Shown here one piece after another: positions 9,326 to 19,055 of a DNA stretch of 64,000 nt. The stretch's first letter is position 1. Every line of letters starts with the position of its first letter. Source of the stretch: Janthinobacterium sp. PC23-8 (GTDB lineage Bacteria; Pseudomonadota; Gammaproteobacteria; Burkholderiales; Burkholderiaceae_D); the NCBI RefSeq assembly GCF_002250505.1, contig NZ_NJGY01000001.1, forward strand, positions 858,151 to 922,150, given 5' to 3'. A program made the position numbers and the translations under genes. Under the pieces are notes generated by a model, which saw nothing but the letters and a program-made list of their open reading frames with translations, made no database searches and was not told the origin of the DNA.

Positions 9326-12076
9326 TCAGGAACGGCGGCTGAAGAAAAAGCCTTTCAGCCGTTGCAAGTGATCGGTCAGCACCTTCGGCCCGCGCCCCTC
9401 GGCGTCGCTGTTGCCCGTCAGGGCGCCGTCGCCTTCGCGCTCGACATGCACCTGCACGCCTTCGACCGGCTTGCCGTCGGTGGCGCGCACCAGGCGCGGC
9501 ACGCGGCCCAGGTCGCCTTCGCTGAAAACGGGTAGCTCCGCCTTCATGCTGGCCGGGCCATTCCAATGGTGGCCAGCGGTCTTGATGGTCAGGGCGCCCG
9601 GCCCGCCCAGCTCGACCGCGCCGCCCGACAGTTTCAAATACGCACCGCCGGTCGTCATAAAGGTGATTTCGTCCTGCGCCAGGCCGACCAGGCGCGTGCC
9701 GGCCGACAAACGGACTTCCTTGGCGGCATCGGCCTGCAGCAAGTCATGCTGGCTTTGCAGCAAGAACTTGCCGTGATGGGCCACTTGCACGATGCCGTCC
9801 TGGTGCGCGAACAGCGAGATGCCCTTGCCGGCGTTGATATTGCAGCGCTGCGCCGCGCTCAGTTGCAATTGCCGCAGGGCCACCAGGTCGATATTTTCGC
9901 CGGCATGGCTGGCGATGGTTTTTGGCGTGGACACGGCCACGCCCTCGGGCGCGGTGATGCTGATCGCCGGCTGGTCGGCCGCGATCGCGCTGGCCAGCGC
10001 TGCGCTGCCGGCCGTGTCCGGCGCCAGCGCCTGGTGCTGCGCGGCATACTCGCCCAGTGACCTGAACAGCTCCAGGCACTCCTTCATCAGGGCCGCGTGC
10101 TCGCCGCTGTCGAGCTGCTTGCCGCCAGCAGAAAGCTGCTTCCAGCTTGAAATCAAGAGTGAACGGGCGGTGCGCAGGCTGCCGCTGGCGTCGCTGCGCA
10201 ATTCAAAACCGTCGCCGCGCTGCTGGCCGGCGCCGTCAACGCGCGGCGTGCTCAAATGGCCGAGGTTCAATTGCGTTGCGCCGTGATCGCTGGCCAGCTG
10301 GGCGCCGATCTGGCCCGGCGTATCGTCCAGGCACAATTGATTGCCGCGCGCGCCACGGATTTCGCGGCTGCGCAGGCCAGACAAATAACGGTTGCCAGGC
10401 AAGCCGCCGCGCGCGCTCAAGCCGGGCGGCATGGCCACTGCGTTGTACAGCTGGCCAACGATGATGGGCCGGTCCGGGTCGCCGCCAAGAAAGTCGACCA
10501 GCACTTCGCTGCCGATGCGCGGCAAGCTCACCGCGCCGCACTGCCGGCCCACGCCGGGGCCATTGCCGGCCCAGCTCGACGCCACCCGCACCCAGGCCGA
10601 ATCGCGTTCGGTGTTCGACGCGCCCGAGCCGTTGGCATGTGCGTGGTCTTGCGCGCGCGTGGCAACAAAACGCACCCTGACCCGGCCCAGCGCGTCGCAG
10701 TGCACCTCTTCATTGGCAGGCCCCACCACCAGCGCGCTTTGCAGGCGCACCACGGGCAAGTCGCTGCGCGGATCGAAACCGGGCACGATGGCAACGCCGC
10801 GCCGCACGCAACTGAAACGGTTGCGGTAGCGCAAGGTCACGCCCTCGCTCGGCGCCGCCAGCCAGGAATCGACCGACCAATGGTTTTGCGCGAACAGGCG
10901 GTCGATGCGCGCATCGAGTCCCTTCGGCAAATTGTTGCTGGCCAGCACGGTCAGGGAGGTGATCACAAAACTGCGCTCAGCCAGGGCGTGGCTGTCGATC
11001 TCCGCATGGCCTTGCAAGCTGAACCATTGCCCGGCGCAAAAATCGCGCACGCAGCCTTCGCCCTCGAAGCATTTCGTTTCCAGGTCGTGGCGCGCCATCG
11101 CCAGCTCGCCGAGCCGGGCGTGATCATCGCTGCCGGCGCCGGCCTGCGGCATCTGCACGATATAGTCGTCGAGGGTGGCCGCCAGCTGCTGGCCATTGGC
11201 GCCCTGCTGCGCCATGCCGTTTGCGCGCGTGTTCATGAATTGCAGATTGAGCGGGTGGCCGTCGTCCCAGCTATGGCGCTCGGACGTTCCCGGCTGCAAG
11301 CGCCGCACGGCGTTCCAGGCCGTGACCGTATCACGTTCTTCGGTGGCGTTGTCGCGGTGATAGCGCACGGTAGCGGCCGCGTTCTGCGGCAGGCGGGCCG
11401 CGTCGTCGAACAGCAGCACCGTGTGCGCAGGAAAATCGCCGCCTGGCGCGCCCGGGGTGTCGGGCTGGCCCGGACAGATGCACCAGGCGACGCCGCGGCG
11501 CCTGAGCAGGCGGCGGATAAAGGCCGCGTCCGACTCGTTATGCTGCATGGTGAAGTCGCGCGGCCGATGCTGGCGCGCCGCCAGCGCCGGTTCGATCTCG
11601 AGCGCCAGGCTGGCGGCCAGGATGGCATTGCCCTGGCGCCATTCCTCGAACAGCAACTGCACGATCTGCAGTTCATTCTTGTCGAGAAACACGCGCGTAT
11701 TGACGCGCTTGTCCATCAGCGCCAGCGCGTCGCGCAGCACCAGCAGATACGTGGCCAGGCCACCATCGCTCTGGCCGGCGCAGGCTTCGGCGACGATGCC
11801 GCACACGCGGCGCAATTGGCCACGGTCCGTTACGATCTGCAACTCGGCCGGCACGGCAATGAACTGCTTGAGCGGCAGTTGCGCATCGGTCGCCACGCAC
11901 AGGATGCGGTATTCGATGCCGCCGCAGAGGGTTTCCGTGCCGTCGATGCGCTGCGGCAGCAGCACATCGTCATTGAGGCCTTGCGCGTAGGCCAGGCGCA
12001 GGCGCAGCGGCCGGTTGGCCGCTATCAGGTTTTTTTCCAGCGCCATCCATTGCGAAAAATCGTTGTCACTGTCCAC
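9326..12076 (-). CDS. vgrG: Type VI secretion spike protein VgrG with DUF2345 and short C-terminal extension
   Basis: A 916-residue VgrG. The order is a gp27-like base (N-terminal ~450 residues), an OB-fold/gp5-like segment with the typical PRIGSEVLVDFLGGDPDRP stretch, and a long DUF2345 region (about 650-850). After it come roughly 60 residues with DGKPVEGVQVHVE and GNSDAEG, which resemble a short transthyretin-like or carboxypeptidase-regulatory-like domain. In P. aeruginosa VgrG2b such a region is involved in loading Tle3 through Tla3, and here the same effector cassettes follow immediately. It forms the spike tip at the membrane-puncturing end of the T6SS tube. It is 36 bp after tssG and clearly in the same operon. 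Confidence 0.93.
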   Translation of the reverse strand: MDSDNDFSQWMALEKNLIAANRPLRLRLAYAQGLNDDVLLPQRIDGTETLCGGIEYRILCVATDAQLPLKQFIAVPAELQIVTDRGQLRRVCGIVAEACAGQSDGGLATYLLVLRDALALMDKRVNTRVFLDKNELQIVQLLFEEWRQGNAILAASLALEIEPALAARQHRPRDFTMQHNESDAAFIRRLLRRRGVAWCICPGQPDTPGAPGGDFPAHTVLLFDDAARLPQNAAATVRYHRDNATEERDTVTAWNAVRRLQPGTSERHSWDDGHPLNLQFMNTRANGMAQQGANGQQLAATLDDYIVQMPQAGAGSDDHARLGELAMARHDLETKCFEGEGCVRDFCAGQWFSLQGHAEIDSHALAERSFVITSLTVLASNNLPKGLDARIDRLFAQNHWSVDSWLAAPSEGVTLRYRNRFSCVRRGVAIVPGFDPRSDLPVVRLQSALVVGPANEEVHCDALGRVRVRFVATRAQDHAHANGSGASNTERDSAWVRVASSWAGNGPGVGRQCGAVSLPRIGSEVLVDFLGGDPDRPIIVGQLYNAVAMPPGLSARGGLPGNRYLSGLRSREIRGARGNQLCLDDTPGQIGAQLASDHGATQLNLGHLSTPRVDGAGQQRGDGFELRSDASGSLRTARSLLISSWKQLSAGGKQLDSGEHAALMKECLELFRSLGEYAAQHQALAPDTAGSAALASAIAADQPAISITAPEGVAVSTPKTIASHAGENIDLVALRQLQLSAAQRCNINAGKGISLFAHQDGIVQVAHHGKFLLQSQHDLLQADAAKEVRLSAGTRLVGLAQDEITFMTTGGAYLKLSGGAVELGGPGALTIKTAGHHWNGPASMKAELPVFSEGDLGRVPRLVRATDGKPVEGVQVHVEREGDGALTGNSDAEGRGPKVLTDHLQRLKGFFFSRRS

Positions 12077-12112
12077 GGCAATGCCCTCCCATCATGGTCA
12101 AGATTTGCTATC

Positions 12113-13159
12113 TCAGGCGGAACCATCAAAACGGAGTTCGTAATGCATGTCGTCGCGATCCATCGGCGACGGCGCGCCCAGCAAGAAGGCATGCTGGCCC
12201 AGGCAGGCGCCGTCCGCCCCGTTCAATGTGCAGCCGCGCACGGCGTCGCGGTGCAGCACCAGCCGCACCTCGAAGCTGACGCACGGCAAGCCGAACAGCG
12301 CCAGCATCTGGCGCAGGGCAACGGCGCCCGGCCGGCCTGGCAGGAAGTCGTCATATTGCTCGCGCGACAAGGGGCCTAATACCAGGCGCAGGCGCAGGTC
12401 GGCGCGCCGGCAGCGCTCGCCCAGCATGGCGCCGCCGCCCAGCACGGCATTGGCGCCGGCCAGCCGCGTGTGCTCGTGCGGCGCGCGGACGGCCCAGACG
12501 GGAATAAACCGTTTCAGCCGCACCGGCACGCCAAAATAATCAATCAGCACCGCCTGCATCACTTCGGCCGTGGCCGGCCGGTGGCGCAGCAGGGCCGCAT
12601 AATGGGCCGGCACATGCGCCGGCAAAGCGTCGGGCGCTGGCTCCAGCGCATCTGGCGCCATGCCGGCCAGCGCCAGTTGCAGCGGCAAAAAGTCGCCGCC
12701 ATCAGCATCGCCCTGGCATTCGATGCGGTAGCGGGCCCAGGCCTGGTAAAACAGGCTCAGCGCGCGCTGCGACAGGCCATCGAGCCAGGCGCGCGGGCCG
12801 TCGTCGCCGGTGTCGCGCTCATGGCGGTCGATGGCGTCGCTGTAATGCAGCGGCAAGTTGCCGTGCAGGCCAATAAAACCGATCATCGCCGCGCGCACAT
12901 GAAAGCGGCCCTCGTCATCGACCCAGCAGTGTTCGATCTGGCCGGGCGCAAACGCCAGGCTGGCGCTGCCGTGCAGGCACAGGCCACGCTCGAAGACCTG
13001 GTCCGCGTCCAGTCCCTGCCGCGCCAGCCAGGCCGCCAGCAGGCGCAGCGCCTGGAAAAAATCGAAGCGCCCGGGCTGCGCCAGCAGCTGGGCGATCAAA
13101 TCAGGGATAACGTCAGGGATCACATCAGGGTCTGGCGTCCATTGCGGGGCAGGCAACAC
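12113..13159 (-). CDS. tssG: Type VI secretion baseplate subunit TssG
   Basis: A 348-residue TssG (ImpH/VasB family) baseplate wedge protein. The N-terminal FDFFQALRLLAAW is characteristic, and the C-terminal half contains the loops that contact TssF and TssK in family structures. It overlaps the end of tssF by 40 bp, which suggests translational coupling of the two wedge partners. A short Asp-Pro-Asp-Val-Ile-Pro repeat near residues 10-20 is probably a local tandem duplication. It acts in the cytoplasm at the inner membrane, where TssF/TssG with TssE and TssK build the platform for sheath assembly around the VgrG spike. Confidence 0.93.
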   Translation of the reverse strand: MLPAPQWTPDPDVIPDVIPDLIAQLLAQPGRFDFFQALRLLAAWLARQGLDADQVFERGLCLHGSASLAFAPGQIEHCWVDDEGRFHVRAAMIGFIGLHGNLPLHYSDAIDRHERDTGDDGPRAWLDGLSQRALSLFYQAWARYRIECQGDADGGDFLPLQLALAGMAPDALEPAPDALPAHVPAHYAALLRHRPATAEVMQAVLIDYFGVPVRLKRFIPVWAVRAPHEHTRLAGANAVLGGGAMLGERCRRADLRLRLVLGPLSREQYDDFLPGRPGAVALRQMLALFGLPCVSFEVRLVLHRDAVRGCTLNGADGACLGQHAFLLGAPSPMDRDDMHYELRFDGSA

Positions 13160-14967
13160 AGCAACTCCTTTCCATTCTGGTGCGACAGCACGATCAAGCG
13201 CGTATAGCTGGCAAGGTGGACATAGAGCCCAAGGAAATGTTCGATCACTTGCGCAAACGCATGCAGGCCGCTGCCGGCATAGGCGTCCTCGTCCACCGTC
13301 AGCAATACCTCGATGCCGAACACCAGGCTGCCGCCCGCCTCGTCGGCCAGCCAGGTGCTGGCCGGGCGCTGGCGCAAGCCGGTGATGCCGGCGATCTGGA
13401 GCGCAGCGCTGCCAGATCCCCGCAAGTTGTACAGTTCCAGCATTTGCCTGAAAACCGGCAGGCCCTGCTGGCCCAGCGACTGGTGGTTCAGCGACAGCTG
13501 GGCAATCAAGCGCCAGTGGGCCGGCGCGCCCGAGGCAAAACGGCAGGGCGCGCCCGGTTTGCGCAGCAGGCGCACCGGCAGGCTGCTGGCCGGCCCTTCA
13601 TGGCGCAGGTCGCCGCCTGGCGCGCCATAAGTCATGCGGGTCGGCAATTCGCGGTTGCTGCAGGTGAGATTGATCGACACCGTCTGCGTGGTGTCGTGCA
13701 GCGGCGCCATGGCGCTGTCGACAAAGGCGATGCGCATCTCGTAGCCCGGGTGGCTCTGCGCCATGGCCTCGTCGCGCCGCGTCACCCAATATTTGCCCAG
13801 CCGCCCGCCGGCCTCGCCGTGGCGCATCGAATACAAGGGCACATAAGCGTCCAGCGTGGCGCCCTGCGCGCTGCTGCCAAGCACGCGCACGCTGTCGACG
13901 CTGTAGATATCGTAGCAACCGGCTTGCCGCACCGACGGCAGCAGCGGATAGTCGGCGCTGGTGTGCGTCAGGCGTATCGGATTGGCGGCCTGGGCAAACA
14001 GATTGACGACCGGCGTGCAGCCGGTCAGCAGGTTGCGTGCAGACAATGGCCGCAAGATGCGCGCGATGGACGAATCGGCATGCACGTCGGCCAGCAGCAG
14101 GTGCACGGTGCAGCGGCGGCAATCGTCGGGCAGCAGGGCCTGGACGGCGGCCAGGTCGAGGTCGATAAAGTTGAATTTTTCGGGATAGGCAAAGTATTCG
14201 GTCAGCAGGCGATAGGCCGGGTGCGCAGTGGCCGGGAACGGGATCAGGGCCTCGCAGGGCGCAAAGCCGACCGGCATGACGGGGACCTGTTCCAGCGCCA
14301 GCCAGCGCCGCGCGCCGACGCCATCGACCATTTCAACGCAGGCGCCGCGCACATGCAGGAACAGGGCGTCGCGCAGGGTGGCGGACAAGGCCGGTTCGCC
14401 GTCGAGAAACAAACGCAGCGAGGGCACGGCCACATCGCGCAGCGCTTGCACCGCGCCGCTCGCTTCGATGCCGATGCTGATGGCCGAGCCGAATTCGCCG
14501 GGCAGGCACAGCGCGGGTGGCGCCGCCAGCGTGGTGTGAAAACGCACCTCGGGCAGGCGCAGCGGCGCCACCGTCACATCCCAGGCCGTGCTGAACTTGC
14601 AGGCCACGCCCTGCTGTTCCTGCCCGTGCATGACAGTGTCGCGTGGAATCACGACCGGCCCGACATCGCCATGGCCGTCGCTGTCGATGCGGGCAATCGA
14701 GCACGATGGAAACGGCCGCAGATAATGCGGGAAATTCACGTCCAGGAGGGTGTCGCTGAATTGGCCGAATGCATCGTCGAGCCGCTTGGCCGTGCGCGCA
14801 TTGAACATGGCGCAGGCCTGCAACAGGCGCGCCAGGTGCGGATCGCCCGGTTCGCCGCCAGCCAGGCCAAGCGCGCCGGCCAGCGCCGGATAGCGCCGCG
14901 CGAACGCCTGGTTATGCGCGCCCAGCGTGCCCAGTTCACGCTCGTAATACTGCAGCAACTTGTCCAT
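13120..14967 (-). CDS. tssF: Type VI secretion baseplate subunit TssF
   Basis: A 615-residue TssF (ImpG/VasA family). The start (MDKLLQYYERELG) is preceded by AAGGG six bases upstream. Family hallmarks visible are the N-terminal LLQYYERELGTL, the FPHYLRPFPS segment near residue 80, and the conserved central and C-terminal beta-rich regions. It is the first gene of the minus-strand T6SS run in this window. TssF pairs with TssG in the baseplate wedge. The remaining core genes (sheath, Hcp, TssJLM, ClpV) are not in the window and must lie elsewhere. Confidence 0.94.
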   Translation of the reverse strand: MDKLLQYYERELGTLGAHNQAFARRYPALAGALGLAGGEPGDPHLARLLQACAMFNARTAKRLDDAFGQFSDTLLDVNFPHYLRPFPSCSIARIDSDGHGDVGPVVIPRDTVMHGQEQQGVACKFSTAWDVTVAPLRLPEVRFHTTLAAPPALCLPGEFGSAISIGIEASGAVQALRDVAVPSLRLFLDGEPALSATLRDALFLHVRGACVEMVDGVGARRWLALEQVPVMPVGFAPCEALIPFPATAHPAYRLLTEYFAYPEKFNFIDLDLAAVQALLPDDCRRCTVHLLLADVHADSSIARILRPLSARNLLTGCTPVVNLFAQAANPIRLTHTSADYPLLPSVRQAGCYDIYSVDSVRVLGSSAQGATLDAYVPLYSMRHGEAGGRLGKYWVTRRDEAMAQSHPGYEMRIAFVDSAMAPLHDTTQTVSINLTCSNRELPTRMTYGAPGGDLRHEGPASSLPVRLLRKPGAPCRFASGAPAHWRLIAQLSLNHQSLGQQGLPVFRQMLELYNLRGSGSAALQIAGITGLRQRPASTWLADEAGGSLVFGIEVLLTVDEDAYAGSGLHAFAQVIEHFLGLYVHLASYTRLIVLSHQNGKELLCCLPRNGRQTLM

Positions 14968-15103
14968 GACTGCCCTTTCCCATGCCAGGTTTCCCTTGCA
15001 TTATTGGTGCAGTGGCGGCTGTCAAAGTTGCGTTTAAACAAGTTTCTGGCAAGCGCATGAACATCTTGCATGGCAACTCTTCTTCATTTTCTATCAATAG
15101 GAA

Positions 15104-15132
15104 TTGACTTATTCGAAACAATCGTTTTAAAT
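15104..15132 (+). promoter_or_regulatory. Sigma-70-like promoter for the kinase gene
   Basis: TTGACT at 15104-15109 and TTAAAT at 15127-15132 are separated by 17 bp and lie 40 bp upstream of the kinase start. They fall in the 205-bp AT-richer gap between the divergent tssF and kinase genes. Predicted by eye only. Confidence 0.45.
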
Positions 15133-15172
15133 CAGGACGTTACTCAAAATCACTTATTGCACATCACGCCCT

Positions 15173-17410
15173 ATGGAACTGCTCGATCCGGTGCAGCAAG
15201 CTGCACCACAAGGCGACACGCTCAGCGCGCACTACGAAGTGCGCCGGCTGCTGGGCGAAGGCGGTTTTGGCCATGTGTATGAAGCGTGGGATGCCAAGCT
15301 GTGCCGCAGCGTGGCGCTCAAGCGCCTCAAGCAGCAGGCCGACATGTTGCATCCGGAAAAGCTGCTCAACGAGGCACGCCTGGCGGCCTCGCTGCGCCAC
15401 GCCGCCTTCGTGCGCATCTTCTCGATCGACGGCGACGGCAAGAGCCAGTCCATCGTGATGGAACTGGTCGAAGGCCAGACCCTGGGGCAAGTGATGCACG
15501 CCGCGCCCATGTCGCTCGACACCGCGCTCGATATCGTCTGCCAGATCGCCGACGCCATGGACGAAGCGCACGCCATGGACCTGGTGCACGGCGACCTGAA
15601 ACCGTCGAACCTGATGCTCGAAGCAAACGGCAAGGTGCGCATCCTCGACTTCGGCCTGGCGCGCCAGCTGGACCCGCAAGCGACCCAAACCACCGCTCTG
15701 TGCGACCTGCAGGGAACCATCGCCTACATGGCGCCCGAGCGCCTGGCGGGCCGCCTGCCCGACACGCGCAGCGATATCTACGCGCTCGGCGCCATGCTGT
15801 ACGAAATGCTGGCCGGCCAGCGCCCGTTCGCGCACCTGAACGGCCTGGCCCTGGCCGCCGCCCACATGCAATCGAACGCCGTCTGGCCCGCCATGCCGGC
15901 CACGGTGCCGCCAGCCATAGCCGCCCTGGTGCGCTCGATGACGGCGCATGATCCGATGGAGCGGCCGAGGACCATGCGCGATGTGCGCGAGGCGATTGCG
16001 ACGCAGCGCAGCGGCTCAGGCACTTCGCCTGTGCCGTCAGCGGAGACTAAGTTGCCGCCGGAAACACCCTCCAGCGTCGCCATTCGCCTGCCAATTCCGC
16101 GCAAACGGACCTTGCAAATCGGTGCCGGGTTCGTCCTGCTGGCGCTGGTAGCAGCATGGCAATGGCCAAACATGGAGCCTGCAGTGAAAGCTTTCGTCGC
16201 AGGCAAAAAGGTGCAAGCGCCATATTCGGAGATAGCCAGCATGGCTGCGGGGATGGAAGCGTTGCGGGTGTTTGATCGAGATACCAGCCAGGCCGAGGCG
16301 ATTCAGCACTTCACAACTATAATAAAGCACAATCCGGACAGTGCTGCTGCGACTGCAGGATTGTCGCTAGCATATAGCCTGCGCTATATAGGCAATGGCC
16401 GCGATGATACTTGGCTACAACGGGCCGATGCCAGTGCTCAGCAAGCACTCATGATAGACAACCAGTTGGCGCTGTCACATGTTGCTCATGCATGGGTCCT
16501 TGATCTTCAAGGCAAGCGCGACGCGGCAATGATGGCGACCACTGTAGCGCTTAATCTCGATCCTCATAACATCTTGGGATTAGCGGGAAAAGCACGTTTG
16601 CTGATTCAGGCAAACAAATTTGATCTGGCTCGCTTTGCTCTCGACGAGGCGATGACGACCTATCCGGCTGAGCGGCTGTTCCCTATGCTATTGGGGATGA
16701 TGCATTACCGTCAAGCGGATTACGAAAGAGCTGAGCAAGCTTTTCGTACGAGCATAAAACTTGATCCACAATCACCAAATGCATACGCTTATCTCAATGC
16801 AGTTCTGCTACGCCTGAATCGCAATGATGAGGCATTGCAGGTACTGCAGCAAGGTTTGCAATTAGGACCTTATTGGGAGCTCTACAGCAACCTTGGAACC
16901 TCCTTGTTCGCAAAAGGCGATTATCTGGGTGCAGTAAAGGCTTTTGAAAACGCCGTATCCGCCAGCAAGGGTAGCCCTGGAATTTACATGCTTTGGGCAA
17001 ATCTGGCAGATGCACAACGATGGATTCCTGCCCTTGAAAAAGACTCGCTACATTCGTACCGACGTGCCATATCATTACTAAACCCAATGCTGGCGCGCAT
17101 GCCCGATGACGCCACACTTAATTCACGCATGGCGCTGTATTTAGCTTATGTAGGTGAGAAAAAAAAATCCTTGCTACACATGCGTCAAGCGATTGCCATC
17201 TCGCCTGACGGTGCAGATGTGAGTTTCAGAGCTGCGCTCACTTACGAATTGCTAAAAAACCGGGATGACGCAGTGCAAATGCTGCAAAAATCTTCCCGAC
17301 TAGGATATCCACTCAACCTGATTGAATCGGCACCCGATCTTTTGAACCTGCGGCGAGATTCTCGCTATCAGCAATTTCTTATCAACCTGAAAAGAGACAG
17401 TGAAAAATGA
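15173..17410 (+). CDS. Transmembrane Ser/Thr protein kinase with TPR-like C-terminal region
   Basis: A 745-residue kinase. The catalytic domain (about 20-275) has a GEGGFG P-loop at 28-33, Lys50, HGDLKPSN at 139-146 (HGD in place of HRD), DFG at 159-161 and APE at 187-189, so it should be active. A linker leads to one membrane helix at about 313-330. The ~400-residue remainder is helical with TPR-like repeats (for example HYRQADYERAEQAF) and is likely periplasmic. Base composition drops after about 16,200, so the two halves may have different origins. It is divergent from tssF. Ser/Thr kinases such as PpkA control T6SS firing in other bacteria, so a T6SS regulatory role is plausible but only contextual. 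Confidence 0.88.
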   Translation: MELLDPVQQAAPQGDTLSAHYEVRRLLGEGGFGHVYEAWDAKLCRSVALKRLKQQADMLHPEKLLNEARLAASLRHAAFVRIFSIDGDGKSQSIVMELVEGQTLGQVMHAAPMSLDTALDIVCQIADAMDEAHAMDLVHGDLKPSNLMLEANGKVRILDFGLARQLDPQATQTTALCDLQGTIAYMAPERLAGRLPDTRSDIYALGAMLYEMLAGQRPFAHLNGLALAAAHMQSNAVWPAMPATVPPAIAALVRSMTAHDPMERPRTMRDVREAIATQRSGSGTSPVPSAETKLPPETPSSVAIRLPIPRKRTLQIGAGFVLLALVAAWQWPNMEPAVKAFVAGKKVQAPYSEIASMAAGMEALRVFDRDTSQAEAIQHFTTIIKHNPDSAAATAGLSLAYSLRYIGNGRDDTWLQRADASAQQALMIDNQLALSHVAHAWVLDLQGKRDAAMMATTVALNLDPHNILGLAGKARLLIQANKFDLARFALDEAMTTYPAERLFPMLLGMMHYRQADYERAEQAFRTSIKLDPQSPNAYAYLNAVLLRLNRNDEALQVLQQGLQLGPYWELYSNLGTSLFAKGDYLGAVKAFENAVSASKGSPGIYMLWANLADAQRWIPALEKDSLHSYRRAISLLNPMLARMPDDATLNSRMALYLAYVGEKKKSLLHMRQAIAISPDGADVSFRAALTYELLKNRDDAVQMLQKSSRLGYPLNLIESAPDLLNLRRDSRYQQFLINLKRDSEK

Positions 17411-17964
17411 CACTTGTAAGCCCTTGGATGAAATTATCCGTGCATTTCGATGCAAACCAGATCACCAATCAACTTGACTATAGCTTTACCTCGTGCGACG
17501 GAACGGCAGACCCACGCCATGGTCCCTATATGGGTGGCGTTCATTTTCAGAAAGGCCAACACGTTTATTTCGATGTGACCTGCTGTGGCTCGAAGGAAAG
17601 CGGTTTTAGCGGCTTTCAAATCATCGACTGCTGCATTATCAGCGTACCTCAATTGACACAGATCGGACCAAAAGTCCCTACCGTATACGCGCCGCCGTCA
17701 CCTTTCCTGCAAGCCGTCGGAGCTACCTACAATCTGCCGCTGGATTTCGAATCCCAATTACTACCACAAGACCCTGCATTACCGGATCTGCGCCGTATCC
17801 GTCAGGAATGGAAGCACACGCTGGACGTCGGTCATGCGAACGGCCGTTGGGAGCTTTCCTTTGTAATCACCGTGCGCATTACACGTGGTGAAGGCGAACA
17901 GCCTGAGCTGCGCGTGTTCTCGTTTGATCCGGAAAGCTCAGTTGGCGGCTCGATCGCCATTTAA
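17407..17964 (+). CDS. Unknown Cys-containing protein coupled to the kinase
   Basis: A 185-residue protein whose ATG overlaps the kinase stop (ATGA), so the two are translationally coupled. No signal peptide or membrane segment is visible. It has a CC pair within DVTCCGSKES and another within IIDCCIIS, a predicted beta-rich body, and ends in a segment (RWELSFVITVRI...FSFDPE) somewhat like AidA/PixA-type inclusion-body proteins. That similarity is too weak to name it. A substrate or partner of the kinase is the simplest contextual idea. Base composition is ordinary for the region. Confidence 0.7.
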   Translation: MTLVSPWMKLSVHFDANQITNQLDYSFTSCDGTADPRHGPYMGGVHFQKGQHVYFDVTCCGSKESGFSGFQIIDCCIISVPQLTQIGPKVPTVYAPPSPFLQAVGATYNLPLDFESQLLPQDPALPDLRRIRQEWKHTLDVGHANGRWELSFVITVRITRGEGEQPELRVFSFDPESSVGGSIAI

Positions 17965-18261
17965 GTCTGCATCCGATAGAGCATGGATTATCTGCGATGT
18001 TAAACCATGCTCAAATAGCTTTTGCTCAGTTTCGGCAATCTATATCACGCAATCTTTGCACTTATGGAGAGACGGCCAGCATGCCATCCACCGGCATTGC
18101 CGCTACAAGTGTTTTCGCCACAGCGGCTGATGACTGAGTCCATAGAGGCATTGCATTGAGTGGTAGTACCGAATAATTGCCTTGCCATCGCCTCTGCGGT
18201 TAAAGTCCCAGCTATGCGACAATCGCCGCACAGCTGCCTTGACCCACCCGAAAGCCCACCC

Positions 18262-19041
18262 ATGTCCTTCCCGAAACCATTCCCCCGCCTTGCCCTGCTT
18301 TGCCTGTGCATCGCCACCACCTCCGCACACGCCCAGCAAGCCCCTGACGATGCGGTCACGCCATATCGCCCCTCGGTATCCAGCCCGGCACAGCTGCCGG
18401 TGCCGGGGCAGCTGGAACTGGAGCTCGGTGGCCTGCAGACCAAACTGGACAATGACCGCCGGGGCAGCCTGCCCTATACCGTCAAGCTGGCGTTCAACGA
18501 GGCGTGGGGTGTGGTGATCGGGGGCGAGGCTTTTGTTTCCGAACGTGATGGGGGCAAGCCGCGCAATCAGGGGCTGGGCGACACGATCATTGAACTCAAG
18601 CACGCTTTTCTGGTCAGCCCGGCCACGGCCTTTGGCGTGGAACTGGCCGCCAAGGTGCCGACGGCGCGCAAGGTGATCGGCAGCGGCAAGGCGGATTACA
18701 GCGTCAATGGCATCTACAGCCAGGATCTCGCCAGCGTGCATATGGACAGCAATCTGAATTTCACGCGCCTGGGCGCCGTCGATGCGGACACAGGGCGGGT
18801 GCAGACGGGCGCGTCGGTATCCTTGTCACTGCCGCTTGATGCACATTGGGGCGCGACGGGCGAGCTGTCGGGCACGCGCCGCTCGAACGCGAACAGCACT
18901 GCCCAGGTGCTTGTCGCCACCACCTACAGCCCGAGCAAACGGCTGGCGATCGATATCGGCTTTGCGCACGGACTCAATCGCGCCTCACCCAAGTGGTCGC
19001 TGTTCAGCGGTTTCGTGATGCCGCTCTCGCGCCTGTGGTAG
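18262..19041 (+). CDS. Outer-membrane beta-barrel-like protein (phenol-degradation MetA-like family)
   Basis: A 259-residue secreted protein. The start at 18262 (MSFPKPFPRLALLCLCI) is chosen because it gives a normal Sec signal peptide ending at SAHAQQ; an upstream GTG at 18160 would add 34 unlikely residues. The mature part alternates polar and hydrophobic residues in beta-strand style and ends in an aromatic residue (LSRLW), typical of outer-membrane barrels recognised by BamA. It resembles the Phenol_MetA_deg/transporter-like family. No partner gene adjoins it. A hipA remnant starts immediately after its stop. Confidence 0.7.
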   Translation: MSFPKPFPRLALLCLCIATTSAHAQQAPDDAVTPYRPSVSSPAQLPVPGQLELELGGLQTKLDNDRRGSLPYTVKLAFNEAWGVVIGGEAFVSERDGGKPRNQGLGDTIIELKHAFLVSPATAFGVELAAKVPTARKVIGSGKADYSVNGIYSQDLASVHMDSNLNFTRLGAVDADTGRVQTGASVSLSLPLDAHWGATGELSGTRRSNANSTAQVLVATTYSPSKRLAIDIGFAHGLNRASPKWSLFSGFVMPLSRLW

Positions 19042-19055
19042 CGCCTGCACCACGA

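Noticed and set aside
10256..12379. 707-codon plus-strand frame
   Set aside because: Antisense to vgrG, which has clear family motifs; no ribosome site or recognisable domains.
13180..15060. 626-codon plus-strand frame
   Set aside because: Antisense to tssF; low-complexity His/Gln/Arg-rich shadow.
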